From the NCBI GenBank assembly GCA_011037195.1, contig JAAEAF010014547.1, positions 1-64,000 on the forward strand: a stretch of DNA of 64,000 nucleotides, read 5' to 3'. This stretch comes from Triatoma infestans. Taxonomy: Eukaryota; Arthropoda; Insecta; Hemiptera; Reduviidae. Within the stretch, counting starts at the first letter, position 1; each line of letters starts with the position of its first letter. The notes beneath the pieces are model-generated. The model saw nothing but the letters and a program-made list of their open reading frames with translations, searched no databases and was not told the DNA's origin. Shown here one piece after another: positions 11,701-23,041 of this stretch. The translations under genes were made by a program, and so were the position numbers.

Positions 11701-14700
11701 CAAACACTAATTGGTGGCATCATATTTAATTCTTTTAATGTTATTTAGATGACACAATTATATAATAAATGGAAATCGCTCGTTAGAGAAAAACATAACC
11801 CCACCCTCCCCCAAAAGCCCCCTTAAATGACTTTACCCTTTTAAATGTTTCAAATAAAGGTAGCTCTTTGTATGTGTAGTTCACATACTTAGTTTGCAGA
11901 AAATTGTTGCAGCCTTTTTAGAGAAAATAGCAGAAAACAAAAATATTTTTCAGTAAAATCGCACTTCCGGTCATCCGATTTTTTCAAACTCGAAATTTTG
12001 ACGACATATTTAATTCTAATTTTTAGATGATAGATTGTGTAATAAAGTGAAATAGCACTTTCCAAGAAAACCTAACCTCATCCTTCCCCCAAAAGTCTTC
12101 TTAAATGAATTTTTCCGGAGAAATGTTTCAAATAAAAGTTGTAGCTCATTATATGTTTAAAGAAAATAGTTGCAGCCGTTTTCAAGAAAATACTCACAAA
12201 AACTGACAAAACCATTCAGTAAAGTCCCACTTTCCGTTAATGGATTTTGCCCGAAATCTTCGTGTCTGTTGCTATGCTAGTAGCTAAACGGAATACAAGG
12301 TTTGAACTTCCTGCGACTTTTCTTTTTTTTTTATATTCTGTTCACACACAGCACGCACACATACATACAGACCATTTTCTAAAAACCAATTTTTTGGACT
12401 CAGGGGACCAAGTTCGAAAATCTGGCAGGATCCAATATTTTCTCTTGCTTATTAAGATAAAGTAAAATGGTTTTAGACAGATGTGCGGAATTCGTAACAT
12501 TAAATTTCAAATTTTTTGGTACAGTGATATTTGTGCGCTTTTCTGGACAACAATGTAATCAATTATTTCTGTTCCTGGCTCCACCTCCCCCATCACCATC
12601 GCTAAATTAATGTTGGTACAATGACTAAAATTTAAAGTTTTTAAAAAACTTGTCATTTTATATGTAAGTATAATTATATTAACAAGAGGAAGATGTCTGA
12701 GGTTTCACCCTAGATTGTTTTTACATAAAAATGAAATTTTCAGAATAACATAGGACTTTGACTTCCACTGTTCTTACATTATAAAAATTTCATTCAAAAT
12801 TATTCATTCCCAATTAAAAAATTGTGAATTAATAGATCACATTATCATTTAGTTATTGATAATGTGAAAGTCAGATACCATTTATTAAAAAAATATATAT
12901 ATATAATATGAAATTCTGAACATCTATATTCATGCATGAATATAGAGTTTAAAACTCAGAGTTTGAGTTCACGCTTTTTAAGAAATCAAAAAATTCTGGG
13001 TTTTAAACTTGATGTAAAAGTTATTAGTTTTCCTTTTTTTTTAATCATATCAGGATTATTTTTCTTTAATTTCAATTCATTTCAGACTAAAACCGATGGG
13101 ACAATATTGTCAAGTGATTGGCAGCTTGATCCAGAAGAATTGGAAGGACTATTCAATGAAAAAACGAAAGCTATATTGTTGAATACACCGCACAATCCAC
13201 TAGGGAAAGTATTTAATCTAGAAGAATTAACAATGATAGCTGATCTTTGTAAAAAATGGAATGTACTTTGCATTTCCGACGAAGTATACGAATGGATGGT
13301 TTATGAGCCTTCTGAACATATACGAATAGGTAATTTTAATTACCTTTTAAAATGTGTAAATTGCCTTAGCGCCGGATACTGGATGCGGGAGGTCTTAATC
13401 TCACTGCCTGAAAATTATTATTAGATTTCCATTATTTATTTTCATTTTTAGATTTTTGTATTTATGATTAGGCTTGTTATAATCTTTTTTGTTTAGCCTT
13501 AAAATAAAAAAGTGATGTTTCAACCATACATTATTATTAAGGCGCGTTGACATCGTGGTCATTGGTGCCCCGGAGCCTCTTTAGTGCACTGCCCATCACG
13601 AAAATATGCATGCGACGACAGATAAATACTAGAAGTTGTTCATAATACTCTGGCGTTGGATGGGAATCCGAAAATAGTTGAACTGAAAAGAGAGTCAAGG
13701 TAGGCGGATAAAAACCCAAGTTATCCAGCATTGCAGCAAAATGATCTGACTTATTCTCAGAGTAGGTATGGAAGAATTTTTGTTACACCTGGCTGAAGGA
13801 ATGTAGGAAATATACCAATTACTGCGGGTGATTTTAAAGGCAGAAAATCGTTTATTCCATCTTCAGCGTTCGAGATGTACAGATGGTTTTAGCATCTCAT
13901 TTTTAGTCAGCCCTGTTCGGTCTGTTGAATTCCTGAACTCCTTTTCCGACGGTAAGCTTCCTGCAAAGTGTGTTCCCAGTAAAAGGAAAGCTTCTACTCT
14001 CCATCTTCGTATAAAAGCCGGTCGTTTTCATACTTGCTCCTGTAACTCGGGAGCCTTATGCTGTCTACATTCTCACAAAATTTCCTGAAATTATTTGTTG
14101 TACCTTTCTTTATTTCCTAGTTGCAAACAGGCAGACAACTGAGGGTTGTTGCAGCCGTAGAAGCCTCTTGTAATAGGTGCGAAATGTCTGTTTACAACAA
14201 ATCCATGACACAGTCTTAGCCCAAAGACCTGAGGTGTTTTTACTGACAAGCTTGCAAGTTTTTCAAAAGATATTTCACTTGTTTTCCAGTTACTTGAAAA
14301 CGATATTACATCATCACCGTACAAGTCTAAAAACAGTTTTCTAGAAACAAACATTACAAATAAAAATGAATACTTATAAGAACATAATTGATCAAAATCA
14401 AGAAAATCATCAAGAGTCTATTTACTATTTAAGAAAATTATTATTGCCACAACAAAGTTTAAATGATGTACTCATTTTAGTCAGCTTGTACTCATTTTAG
14501 TCAGCTTGTACTCATTTTTAGTCAGCTTGTACTCATTTTAGTCAGCTAAAAATGATAACTTTTGCCTAAAACAAGAGTCGGTAAAAGTTGAAGAATAAAA
14601 TTTCTTGGATATTTGGTTTTGTTTTGCTGTTTTTTTAATTATTCTAAAACGCAAATATACGAATACCACAAAAATGATTCTTTTAAAAATTCATTATGGA

Positions 14701-15729
14701 AAATCTGAAATGATCATAATTTTGTCGGCTTCGTATTGTCTTTAAAAATCTGAGACCTTTAAAAGAAATACTTACACCCACAATAAATACACTAATTGAT
14801 GAATATTTTCAGCTACATTGCCCGATATGTGGGAACGAACAATTACTATAGGATCAGCTGGCAAAACATTTAGTGTAACTGGCTGGAAAACTGGTTGGGC
14901 TTATGGTCCTTCAAACCTAATTCACCATCTTTGTGTTGTTCATCAGAATATGCTTAATTCCATAAACACTCCAACTCAAGTAATAAGTTGATTTTGATTA
15001 GTGTGTTTATATTGGTAATTATTCTTTTATTGTGTATATAAGAAGTTGTGAATTTCATTTACAGGAAGCCATTGCAATGGGATTGGAAATGGAATTTGCA
15101 CGTATGGGTTCTCCAGATTGTTATTTTGTAAGTTTATCCAGGGAATTAAAAGAAAAACGTGATTATATGGCTCAATTTTTAAAAGAGGTTGGTATGAATC
15201 CTGTCATTCCTGAAGGTGGCTATTTCATGATGGTTGATTGGACCCCTTTGGGTAAATATTTATTTTTGTATTAAATATAAGATACTTAATGATCCCAAAT
15301 AGTTATAAATACGTTTTTTCCCAGCTGATAAAGTGGGATTAAAAGAAGAAACTGATGAATATAAAGATTATCGATTTGCCAAATGGATGTCAAAAAATAA
15401 GAAACTTCAAGGTATTCCTCCAACTGCATTTTACAGTATACCGCACAAAAATTTAGGTGAAAATTACATTCGTTACTGTTTTATAAAGGTAATTCAAGTT
15501 TTTTAGATAAGATTAATACGATTGTATATTTATTGTATTTTGCACGATTATATATTTAGATTATTACGGTTATACTATATTTATATTATATATATAAATA
15601 AATATATAATAATAATAATAATATAAATAATATGAAGCAATGTTTCTCTTCTTTTAGAAAGATGAAAACTTGCGCAAAGCTGAACAGATATTAAAGGCTT
15701 GGGTTGGTGAAGATGCATGCAAATTGTAA
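8786..15729 (+). CDS. Kynurenine aminotransferase / cysteine-S-conjugate beta-lyase (KAT)
   Basis: PLP-dependent class I aminotransferase that converts kynurenine to kynurenic acid in tryptophan breakdown and, in this family, also acts on glutamine and cysteine conjugates. Coding exons: 8786-8928, 9303-9453, 9523-9759, 13086-13329, 14813-14979, 15065-15251, 15325-15488, 15658-15729. All have GT..AG borders and the phases agree, giving 454 aa, the length of vertebrate KAT3. Visible motifs are NLGQGFPDF (about residues 62-70), NTPHNPLGK (210-218, with Asn214), SDEVYE (241-246, with Asp242 and Tyr245), the PLP Schiff-base lysine in SAGKTFSVTGWK (Lys276), and the substrate-carboxylate arginine in YIRYC (Arg426). 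The first 26 residues are basic with no acidic residue before Glu26, like a mitochondrial presequence; Met27 could start a cytosolic form. Intron 3 (3.3 kb) and intron 4 (1.5 kb) carry repeats. Confidence 0.96.
10187..12463. repeat. Inverted pair of ~1-kb repeats inside KAT intron 3
   Basis: A plus-oriented copy runs from about 10187 ('ctctcactcctagaaagagg') to about 11040. It meets a minus-oriented copy that begins at about 11041 ('atgaaacactcacaggac') and ends at about 12463, after a CA-rich tract near 12343-12370. The unit signatures 'ccggaagtgcg' (10431, 10689) and its complement (11962) are kept. About 500 bp of foreign sequence (11105-11615) splits the minus copy. Together they fill most of intron 3 and could fold into a long imperfect hairpin in the pre-mRNA. 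Confidence 0.75.
11105..11615. repeat. Unclassified interspersed repeat, copy 1
   Basis: This block is less AT-rich than its surroundings and interrupts the minus-oriented 1-kb repeat. Its right part ('gtggggtcgctaggccccaa', then a spaced 'caactaccccttacggg') recurs at 16210-16395, so it is an interspersed repeat and not unique intron DNA. Its left part ('gaggtcctggcttcctcagc') has no other match noted in this window. No coding capacity is recognised and the type is unknown. Confidence 0.5.
13539..13602 (-). repeat. SINE 3'-end fragment
   Basis: The sequence 'ttaaggcgcgttgacatcg', then 'ccggagcctctttagtgcac' and 'actgcccatcac', matches the 3' end and part of the body of the SINE family in minus orientation. 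It lies in KAT intron 4. Confidence 0.7.
14090..14250. repeat. Half of a foldback repeat shared with 23546-23762
   Basis: 'acaacaaatccatgacacag' followed by 'tcttagcccaaagacctgag' and 'gtgttttt' matches the right arm of the palindromic repeat at 23546-23762 with scattered differences. It lies in KAT intron 4. Confidence 0.55.
14467..14546. repeat. Short tandem repeat, 20-bp unit, four copies
   Basis: The unit 'ttgtactcattttagtcagc' occurs four times in a row. One copy has one extra T and the outer copies differ slightly. It lies in KAT intron 4. Confidence 0.85.
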
Positions 15730-16000
15730 AAAATGTTATTGAATCCCAGTCGTAATCTCTAAAAATGTTCAGTTTGGATCTCTAAATTCGTCTAAAATTT
15801 TATGTTTGTATCTCTTTATCGGTCCTCGTATTCATTGGTTGCATGGGCGGGATGATTATGTTTGTGAGATGATTTATTTAAAATCAGAATCTGTTATATT
15901 TTAAAAATCTTTTTAAAAAAAATGTTAAATTACTACAAATATATTTTTGTAACAAAAAAATTTTCCTTTTTTGCACTTTCCTTTGTTGTAGGGAATTATT

Positions 16001-16209
16001 GCACTGCGACCTGAAAGATCTATTGTGCCCCGCGGAGCCTTGTCAGTGCACTGCCGGCCTCCGAGCAGTGTTCTCTGGCTACAGACCACACTGCCCATCA
16101 CCGGACAGTGAACTGTAGAGGCTCCTAGGAAGAGAAAATCTGAGGGGGCAGCATGCTGGATTCGAACCCTCCGCGTGCTAGTCCAGCGCGCTATCACGGG
16201 TAATCCCTT
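16001..16209 (-). repeat. tRNA-derived SINE, near full length
   Basis: Minus-oriented copy with the tRNA-like head at the right (B-box complement 'ggattcgaaccctccgcg' and 'agtccagcgcgctatcacgg') and the body ('gtagaggctcctaggaagag') at the left. The 3' end is slightly altered ('gcactgcgacctgaaagatc' in place of the usual gcgcgtcaac start). It lies about 270 bp downstream of the KAT stop codon. Confidence 0.88.
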
Positions 16210-16395
16210 CCTTCTCCCTTGTCTTACGCCAGTTAACTAGGAACGGAGTTTCTAGTTGTGTCCTGTAAAGTGCGGGTGGTTTAGGTATATTGTGTATGTT
16301 CTGACGAAGTGCATGGAGTACTGAGCTGTGGAAACCCGTGGGGTCGCTATTCCCCAAGTAATTGCATGCAACAGATACCCCTTGCGGGTACTTTC
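16210..16395. repeat. Unclassified interspersed repeat, copy 2
   Basis: It contains 'gtggggtcgctattccccaa' followed by 'gataccccttgcgggta', the same arrangement as at 11534-11591 ('gtggggtcgctaggccccaa', 'taccccttacggg'). No coding capacity was recognised. Confidence 0.55.
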
Positions 16396-18481
16396 CTATA
16401 AGTTTTAATACAATATAAAAGTCTTAAGAATTATATCGCATTGAATATATTTGTGTTGAATATGAAAATTATACCGTCAGTATAATTTTCACTCTTCGCA
16501 TCGTTGCTACAAAACAATCGCCGTTAAGATCGATTATCTTTTTGCTGCCGAAACATTTATTCCAGCTGCATAGAATTCTGGAGTTCTGAAGGTGATTATT
16601 CTTTAATTGCGTTTTTTAGCGGCTACTTTTTTTGTTGAATACTCCCTTGCAGGAAATTCCGTGGAGCGAAAATATGCTAACCAGTTGGTAGTAGTAAATG
16701 ATGAGAGCACGGCGAGAATTTCTTGGCCCAATTCGTTTACTTTCTAGAGTTAGTTTGCATTTCTCTTTGAATTAAGCGTATTTATATGTTGGAAGTTTTT
16801 TTTTTAATTTTAATAATTTTTGGTGCAGTTTGTTGATTTTCTGTCAGTAAGTTCTGGCTTATTGGTTTCGCCAGGATTCAATGGTTTAGTACATTACAGC
16901 ACTCTAAATAACGATCATGATCTTTGTTTTGGCAGTTACGGTTTTTCACTTCCTTGTGCAGTTTTGGTCCATCGTGTGGAACACTTTGTATTGTCATGTA
17001 GAATTAAAGCTTTACCGTAGGTCACAAAATGTAATCCCTAAATGATCACTTTGTAGTCAAAAAAGGTAAAACGCACGCATTTTTTTAATCACCCAAATGT
17101 ATGGTCTTTTTGTTATATCTTTAAATTGGAAATGCCGCGCAATATTGAAGGGGACATCTGCGTTCGGCCTGTCAAGTTGCTGGAAGAGGTCTGCTTGAAC
17201 AGTAACCCGTAGTGGTCATCATAAAAGATCGTTCTCATCTTCAGATCTCTCTTCTGAGCTTAGAAATTTTTAAATCAATATCGAGATCATAATATGATTC
17301 AATCCTATGCCAGATAATTAGTTAATTACATGCAGTTTCGACTATAAGTCTAAAATTGCATATGTTTGCATTGTCTTCATTTTTGTTCAACATCTATACG
17401 AGTATTAAATAGAGTCTGATAGGAGTAATTAAATGACAGTAAAGAATAAAAATGACCAGAATTATAAATTGATAGAGCAACGACAATGCTTTGCAGGGGC
17501 ATATGATAAGACTAACTAAATTAAAATTTATTTCCAACCCAGGATCAAGTTTTAAAAAAGTAAAAATACCCAAATGAATATACATTAATAATTTCCAAGA
17601 AATCGACTCAAGATCGATTAAATGTTCAATTAGTTACCGCATAGGGTATAAAAAATATAAAGACAATAAGGTTTGCATGAAAAATGTCCAGTTGAATCGG
17701 AGTGAGTGCATATGAAAAAAATACCTTCTTCAAGTAACTGCAATCTTCATCTCTAATGGAAGTTACTGATAACTTCGATCTTTCTTCATAGTTCTTAAAA
17801 AGACTTTGTACATAATGACACTACGGCTATCTTTGTACATATCACTACGAAAGTTAATTGTTTTTTATCTTACTATAATTAAACTGATACTATTAATTTT
17901 AGAGTTACTTTTAATAAGACCATGATACCCCAAATATGTGAAAAAAGGAAAAGGTGTGCCAATGTTTACTGCAGCTTCAGTACATGAGAGAGGGGGATTC
18001 CCTGCTAATTTAATTACTTAATTTTCCTAAATCAAAAGAAGAAATGTAAGAGCACTACTCATATATCAGATTTCCCTATTAAATCAAATCAAAATGATAT
18101 CATACTTGTAGTTAGTTAACATGAAAGTTGAATGAAAAGTTTAATTTGATATTTGGATCTAAGAATTTTTAAAAAATATATTGGTTAAAAAATATTATAT
18201 GACAAAAAGTCCGTATTTTTGTATAAAAAAGTTTTACAATGTGAACGAGCTTTCGAGCTCATTTTCAGGCTAACATAACTGAATCAGAACATGACAGGTT
18301 ACAGTTGACTCTTAAAGTTTTACATTAGAGCTACCACTAAAGCTTTCTTAATACTACTAAAAGAAATATAACTCGCTTCACTAAAATTTTGGTAATATTA
18401 GGTTTTTCATATATTTTCAAACAGCTGATGCTAATATTTATTCAAAGATAATGTTGAAAAGAAATTGAAATTATATTATGC
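16396..18481. other. AT-rich non-coding stretch
   Basis: About 2.1 kb without a recognisable gene. A short open frame at 16820-17020 has no family resemblance. A small palindrome, 'gagctttcgagctc', lies near 18248-18261 but could not be tied to a known element. Confidence 0.4.
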
Positions 18482-18787
18482 AAGGTGATTTGATTATGAA
18501 CCTCATTTACAGCCATATATAATTTTATTTTATCTGAATAGAATTACATTTTTTTCCTTATTTCCCGATTCCGACACTCTGCGTGGCATTCTCAAGGCAA
18601 CTTGGCTGAAGGATACTTTCCTGAGGGAAAGTATCTTTCTTTAATTATCTTAATACAATCTGAAATTACAAAATAATTAAAAAAAGATACTTTCCCTTGA
18701 GAATGACATGCAGAGTGTCGGAACGTCGGGAAGTAAGGAAAAAAATGTAATTCTATTCAGATAAAATAAAATTATATATGGCTGTAA

Positions 18788-20615
18788 ATGAGGAAGAGAG
18801 CGAAAGCCAGGCTAATATGCCGGAAGAAGAAAAGAGAGCTGGAAAAGAGGTTGGTAGAACAGATGCAGTCAGACTTCGAGCAGAGGAGGAGCAGGAAGTT
18901 TTATAAGGCGGTGAGAAATGTAAAAGACGGATATCAGCCACGATTGGGTTGTGTGGAGAGTGCAGAAGGAGGGATAATAACAGGAAAGGAAGAGATCTTA
19001 ATCAGATGGATGGATTATTTTAGAAACCTCCTCAACAGTCAGAACATGATGGTAAAAGTACAACAGGATCAAATCCCGCTAGATGATGATGCTGAGCCAC
19101 CCTCGAGAGACGATTTCGACGGAGTGTTGGAATCTATGAAAGAAAATAAATCCCCTGGGGAAGACAGCATCAGTGTTGAAATGTTGAAGCAAGGCGGAGA
19201 ACAATTGAAGAGTGAAGTGTACAACCTTATATTAAAAGTATGGCTAGAAGAAGAAATGCCAAAGGATTGGGCTGTGGCAGTAATATGCCCCATTCACAAA
19301 AAGGGTAGCTGCCTCAAATGTTCAAATTACCGCGGTATATCTCTGTTAAGTGCGGTATATAAAATCCTCGCAATCCTCCTTGCAGAAAGAATAACTAATG
19401 CAGCGGAAAGAGTGCTCGGAGATTACCAATGCGGCTTTCGGAAAGGTAGGTCTACTATAGACCATATTTTTAGCATGAGAGTCGTATTGGAAAAATTCTA
19501 CGAAAATAATCTTGACCTCCATCAACTGTATGTTGATTTTAAGATGGCCTACGACTCTATTTCACGCTTTGGGCTCATTGAAGCTATGAAAAGTTTGAAT
19601 ATTCCGGCAAAGGTGACCAGGCTGGTGAAGATGACGCTAGCGCATACAGTGGCCAAGGTAGCTGTCCAAGGTGAAACCTCCCAGGAATTTTATGTTAATG
19701 TAGGACTTAGACAAGGTGATCCGTTATCACCGGTTCTTTTTAATCTGGTCCTAGAAATGGTTATGAGAAAAGTAAACATAAATCCAGGAGGCACTATTTT
19801 TAACCGAGTAGTGCAGCACCTAGCCTATGCGGACGATGTGGCGCTTATATCAAGATCAGCAGCCGCAACAAAAAGCGCTCTTATGGAATTGGAAGAGGGT
19901 GCAGCCACTTACGGTCTGCAGATCAACACCGACAAAACAAAATATATGGTGACTACCAGAAGAACAAGGAGATTTGGGGATCTGCTAGTCGGGGTCACAC
20001 CGTTTCGAGGGAGTGAGGAAATTTAAATATTTAGGAGCTACACTCACGTCCAAGAATGAGGTGGGCGAGGACATTAGTAGCAGAATCTCGGTAGCTAACA
20101 GATGTCTGGGGGCGATTAGAAGTACGCTCCGAAATAAGCAAGTCTCCAGACAAACGAAAGTCACCATATATAAGACAGTTCTCAGACCGGTATTGTTATA
20201 CGGCTCGGAGGCATGGGTGTTGACGGCAGCAGATGAGCAGAGATTGAACTGCTGGGAGAGGAAAGTTTTGCGATGTATTTATGGCCCAGTAGTTGAGGGC
20301 GGAGTGTTCCGTCCACGTAAAAACGCTGAATTGTATCAGCTCTATGGAATAGAGACGCTTGTGGCTGCCATAAAAGTGGGAAGGTTGCGCTGGTTGGGAC
20401 ACCTCCACAGGATGAGTGTAGAAAGAACCCCTCGAAAGGTCTATGAAGGGCACCCAGGAGGTAGAAGACCTAGAGGCCGGCCAAGGTTACGTTGGCTGCA
20501 GGATGTGGAGGCAGATCTGATGAAGATGGGCGTCAGACAGTGGAGAAGGAAAGCCGCAGACAGAGATGGTTGGGACAGTCTGCTAAAGGAGGCCAAGGCC
20601 CTGCAAGGGCTGTAG
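18788..20615 (+). pseudogene. RTE-like reverse transcriptase, one frameshift
   Basis: The first frame (18788-20026) carries reverse-transcriptase blocks in order: KSPGEDSISVEMLKQGG (about 19148-19200), 'RKGRSTIDHIFSMR', 'YVDFKMAYDSI', GLRQGDPLSPVLF, and the catalytic AYADDVAL at about 19822-19845. A single-base shift near 20000 moves the reading into a second frame (20013-20615), which continues directly with 'VRKFKYLGATLTSKNEVGED' and the family's C-terminal region (VLLYGSEAWVL, RLRWLGHLHRM). The apparent start ATG at 18788 lies in the target-site duplication, so it belongs to the host flank and not to the element. Only one disabling change is seen after the truncation. Confidence 0.92.
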
Positions 20616-20645
20616 AGCCAAAGGAAGAAGAAGAAGAAGAAGAAG
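18794..20645 (+). mobile_element. 5'-truncated RTE-like LINE with target-site duplication
   Basis: The insertion is flanked by a perfect 16-bp direct repeat, 'atggctgtaaatgagg', at 18778-18793 and 20646-20661. The 3' end is a GAA microsatellite (about 20622-20645), as in RTE/BovB-type elements that end in short simple repeats rather than poly(A). The element lacks the endonuclease domain and starts within the region just before the reverse transcriptase, so it is a truncated copy. The intact duplication and long open frames indicate a fairly recent insertion. Confidence 0.93.
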
Positions 20646-20737
20646 ATGGCTGTAAATGAGGTTAAAAATGAAATACCCTACATAACTTAATATATCAAAC
20701 AGCCATAAATGCATACCATCCATGAAATTATAGTTGC

Positions 20738-20900
20738 CTCGTGATCGAGTCCAGAGCGTGCTATCCTGAGAATTCCTCTTCCTAGGCGTCTGTATATGGG
20801 CATTATTGTCTATAACGAGATATTGTCTATAACCGGGAGGCCGATAGTACAGAGAGAAGGCTGCGGGCGCTTAATGGCCATGGATGTTGCGCCTTTAAAC
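20738..20900 (+). repeat. tRNA-derived SINE, diverged copy
   Basis: It begins at the B box ('gtgatcgagtcca'), followed by a diverged body ('tcctcttcctaggcgtctg', 'aaccgggaggccgatagt') and the 3' end 'ggatgttgcgcctttaaa'. Identity to the copy at 6279 is clearly lower than that of the other near-complete copies. Confidence 0.75.
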
Positions 20901-20902
20901 AG

Positions 20903-21470
20903 AATAAATTGGTATGAAGCATTCGTCATACTGTAGTTAATACAATTATACATTGACAAATTAATATATTGACTTGGAAAGTTTATTGAGTTGAAAAACA
21001 CTTCGAGTTTCTGGGTTTGCTAGAAATGAGTTTCTTCAGGGTCGTTTCACCATGAAAGCTAATTGAGCACTCATTCAGTTGCCTTTACATAATTATAATT
21101 ATAGGTTATTGATTCCTTGCAGCATTTGAAGTATAACGGTCACAGGTCCCTTACTACACCATAAATTCACATTTTGCTGAAAAATGTTTCCAATAAAAAA
21201 GATAAGTTTATGTCTGTGAACCGTCCCACATTTAAACAAAAGCGTTGTTAGTAGTTTTCGAGAAAATTCCAAAAACTTAGAAGCCTATTCCGTAAAAATC
21301 GCATCCGGTAAACCGATTTTTTTCAAATTTGGAATTCTAACACCTGAATACCTGAATATTATAGAGATGGTAGAATCATAGATTTTACTAAAGTGGTACT
21401 TTAGAGAAAACTTTGATGTTCCTCCAGAACCCCTCTAAAATATCAATTTTCTGAGAAAAATGTTTATCTG
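20903..21470 (-). repeat. ~1-kb TG-containing repeat, partial and interrupted
   Basis: It starts like the inner end of the family ('aattggtatgaagcattcg', then 'ttgacaaatt'). About 20995-21090 is interrupted by sequence matching one arm of the foldback at 31640. It resumes with the internal unit ('gagaaaattccaaaaactta', 'catccggtaaaccgattttt', 'agtggtactttagagaaaac'). The outer part is missing and the next foldback begins at 21471. Confidence 0.65.
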
Positions 21471-21752
21471 TTTTTGTGGTTGGACCTGCAGAGCTGGAAA
21501 GCATTAGAAATATTTTCTGTGATAGCCTGCTTCATTTTATGGTCAGCGACTGGTTTCAGGCGTTCTCCAATCATCACGATGTTTTGATAAAACAGTGCGA
21601 TAACACATAGCGAAATCAGTTATACATTCTGAGTGTGAGACAAGTCTGTGTTATCGCATTGTTTTATCAAACCATCCTGATAATGGGCGAACGCCTAGAA
21701 CCGGTCGATGATCACAAAATGAAGTACATTACCTCGGAAAATATCTCTCTAA
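21471..21752. repeat. Foldback repeat (same family as 61404-61593)
   Basis: The left arm 'gatagcctgcttcattttat' through 'ctggtttcaggcgttctcc' pairs with the right arm 'gggcgaacgcctagaaccgg' through 'cacaaaatgaagtacatta'. Inside it a second inverted pair ('ttttgataaaacagtgcgat' / 'atcgcattgttttatcaaac') lengthens the loop relative to the copy at 61404. No protein is encoded. Confidence 0.8.
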
Positions 21753-22022
21753 GTTTAACAGACAGTATACGAAGTTTAAAGAAAATACATATATAAAATA
21801 TTGGTTTATTGGGTTTAAACCAATAAATTCAATTATCATTCGTATTTGTTAGAAAACATGTCAATTGTCCATTCAAAATTCTATTGAATTTCAACGAAAT
21901 ATACTTAAAAAAAACAAACAAAAAAACCTAAAATACTAAATATAACTTGTATTTCAAATAAAGTCACTAAAATTTAGCTTTCTTTACATTTCCTTTCAAC
22001 TTTGTTATAATATTATATTTGA

Positions 22023-22028
22023 TTTATT
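22023..22028 (-). promoter_or_regulatory. Putative poly(A) signal
   Basis: AATAAA on the minus strand, 30 bases after the stop codon of the short CIMIP2-like gene. The distance is suitable for the end of a compact 3' UTR. Confidence 0.45.
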
Positions 22029-22057
22029 TTAGTTTTTTTTTTTTTGTCTTACACATT

Positions 22058-23041
22058 TCATCTTCCAAGTGGGTTTTTAGTTAATGCACCATAAGTTCCG
22101 CCACATCTGAAAATGATATATTTTTATACTGTGAAAATATTTATACTGACATTATTATCATCATCAACTTATTCACTACAAAATTGTGTAAATTAATCCC
22201 ATTACTATTAGGGTAGGGGTATTAATGAAACATCTAAAAGAATTGATTCTTGTTAATAATAAAATAAAAATAAAATCATCTATATATTCCAATAACAAGT
22301 ATTCCAAAATTTTGCTCATTTTAACTGTAATCATTAAACATTAACCTTTTAAGTATTAAATGAAAAATTAAATTAATTATTAAAAATGAATTAACTTTTT
22401 AAATGATTGTTTTTTTAGAATTGGAGGTTATAGTAAATTTTATTATCCATTCTTTATATTTTGTCTGTGTACTCACAATTACCCAGGCTGTAATAATGAC
22501 AAAATATATTTGAAAGTTAACAAGGAAATAATTCACATTTTCTTTATAATCTGCCCCAGGGATTAACATCTTTCTTAAACAAGATTTAAAAATTCCAGAT
22601 ATTTGTTACTAAATTAAACTGTTTTCCCTTACTTATACTGGTATCCTGGCACAAAACCTGTGAAATGCGGTACCATACCAATATGTGTATAGTATATTTT
22701 TGTTGGTTGTATAATCCTAGGTGGTATAGCAGTAGCTGGCTCACTAGGTACCCAAACTGTCGAAATGTTTTGCCTATTTTGAATTGAGAATTCATGCATT
22801 CTTGGATTGGTGGCTGTTTCGAAATTACCCCAGCATGATTGTTGTGCAGGCAATTTTGTTGACGGAACTTCTGTTTTTCCTTGAACATAATTTTAAACAA
22901 AATAAACTAAATAAAAAAAAAACAAACATCAATTTTAACAAAATTAACCTTGGTTTATTTCATTCGCTCTCAACGAATTCTGTCCAATATTAACTGATTT
23001 GAAGTGGAAGATTTATCTGAAGTGGATTGTAATGAGTTCAT
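22058..23041 (-). CDS. Short CIMIP2 (FAM166/UPF0605)-like protein
   Basis: Proposed exons on the minus strand: 23041-22975, 22879-22633 and 22106-22058, with a stop at 22058-22060. Phases agree and give about 120 aa. The end reads HFTGFVPGYQYK | CGGTYGALT, the hallmark of CIMIP2 ciliary microtubule inner proteins (VPGY..., then G-x-TYG-x-LT). The last junction falls at the same place and phase as in the longer gene upstream (FVPGIQFR | YGKTYGEVT). The last two exons are well supported. The first exon (Met at 23041, 22 codons) has a weak GTTGAG donor and the acceptor at 22880 has no long pyrimidine run, so the true 5' end may differ or lie further upstream. By family it would line the inside of axonemal doublet microtubules. 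It could instead be an alternative 3' end of the neighbouring gene. Confidence 0.65.

Larger units (their letters stand above)
18482..20679. repeat. Large foldback (inverted-repeat) element split by a LINE
   Basis: The left arm begins at 18482 and reads 'cctcatttacagccatatat', continuing to 'cgacactctgcgtggcattc' and a short hairpin around 18590-18640. The right arm, from about 18685, is its reverse complement: 'gaatgacatgcagagtgtcg' to 'atatatggctgtaaatgagg'. The right arm is interrupted at 18794 by the RTE LINE and resumes at 20646 with a repeated 16-bp target site, ending near 20679. Without the LINE the palindrome is about 340 bp, consistent with a foldback or MITE-type element. Confidence 0.85.

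Noticed and set aside
16820..17020. Open frame of 66 codons as a small gene
   Set aside because: No start context, splice signal or similarity; length is within chance expectation.
18753..18941. Antisense open frames within the RTE LINE (18753-18941, 19069-19293, 19985-20167, 20196-20453)
   Set aside because: They are shadows of the reverse-transcriptase coding strand and have no family resemblance of their own.
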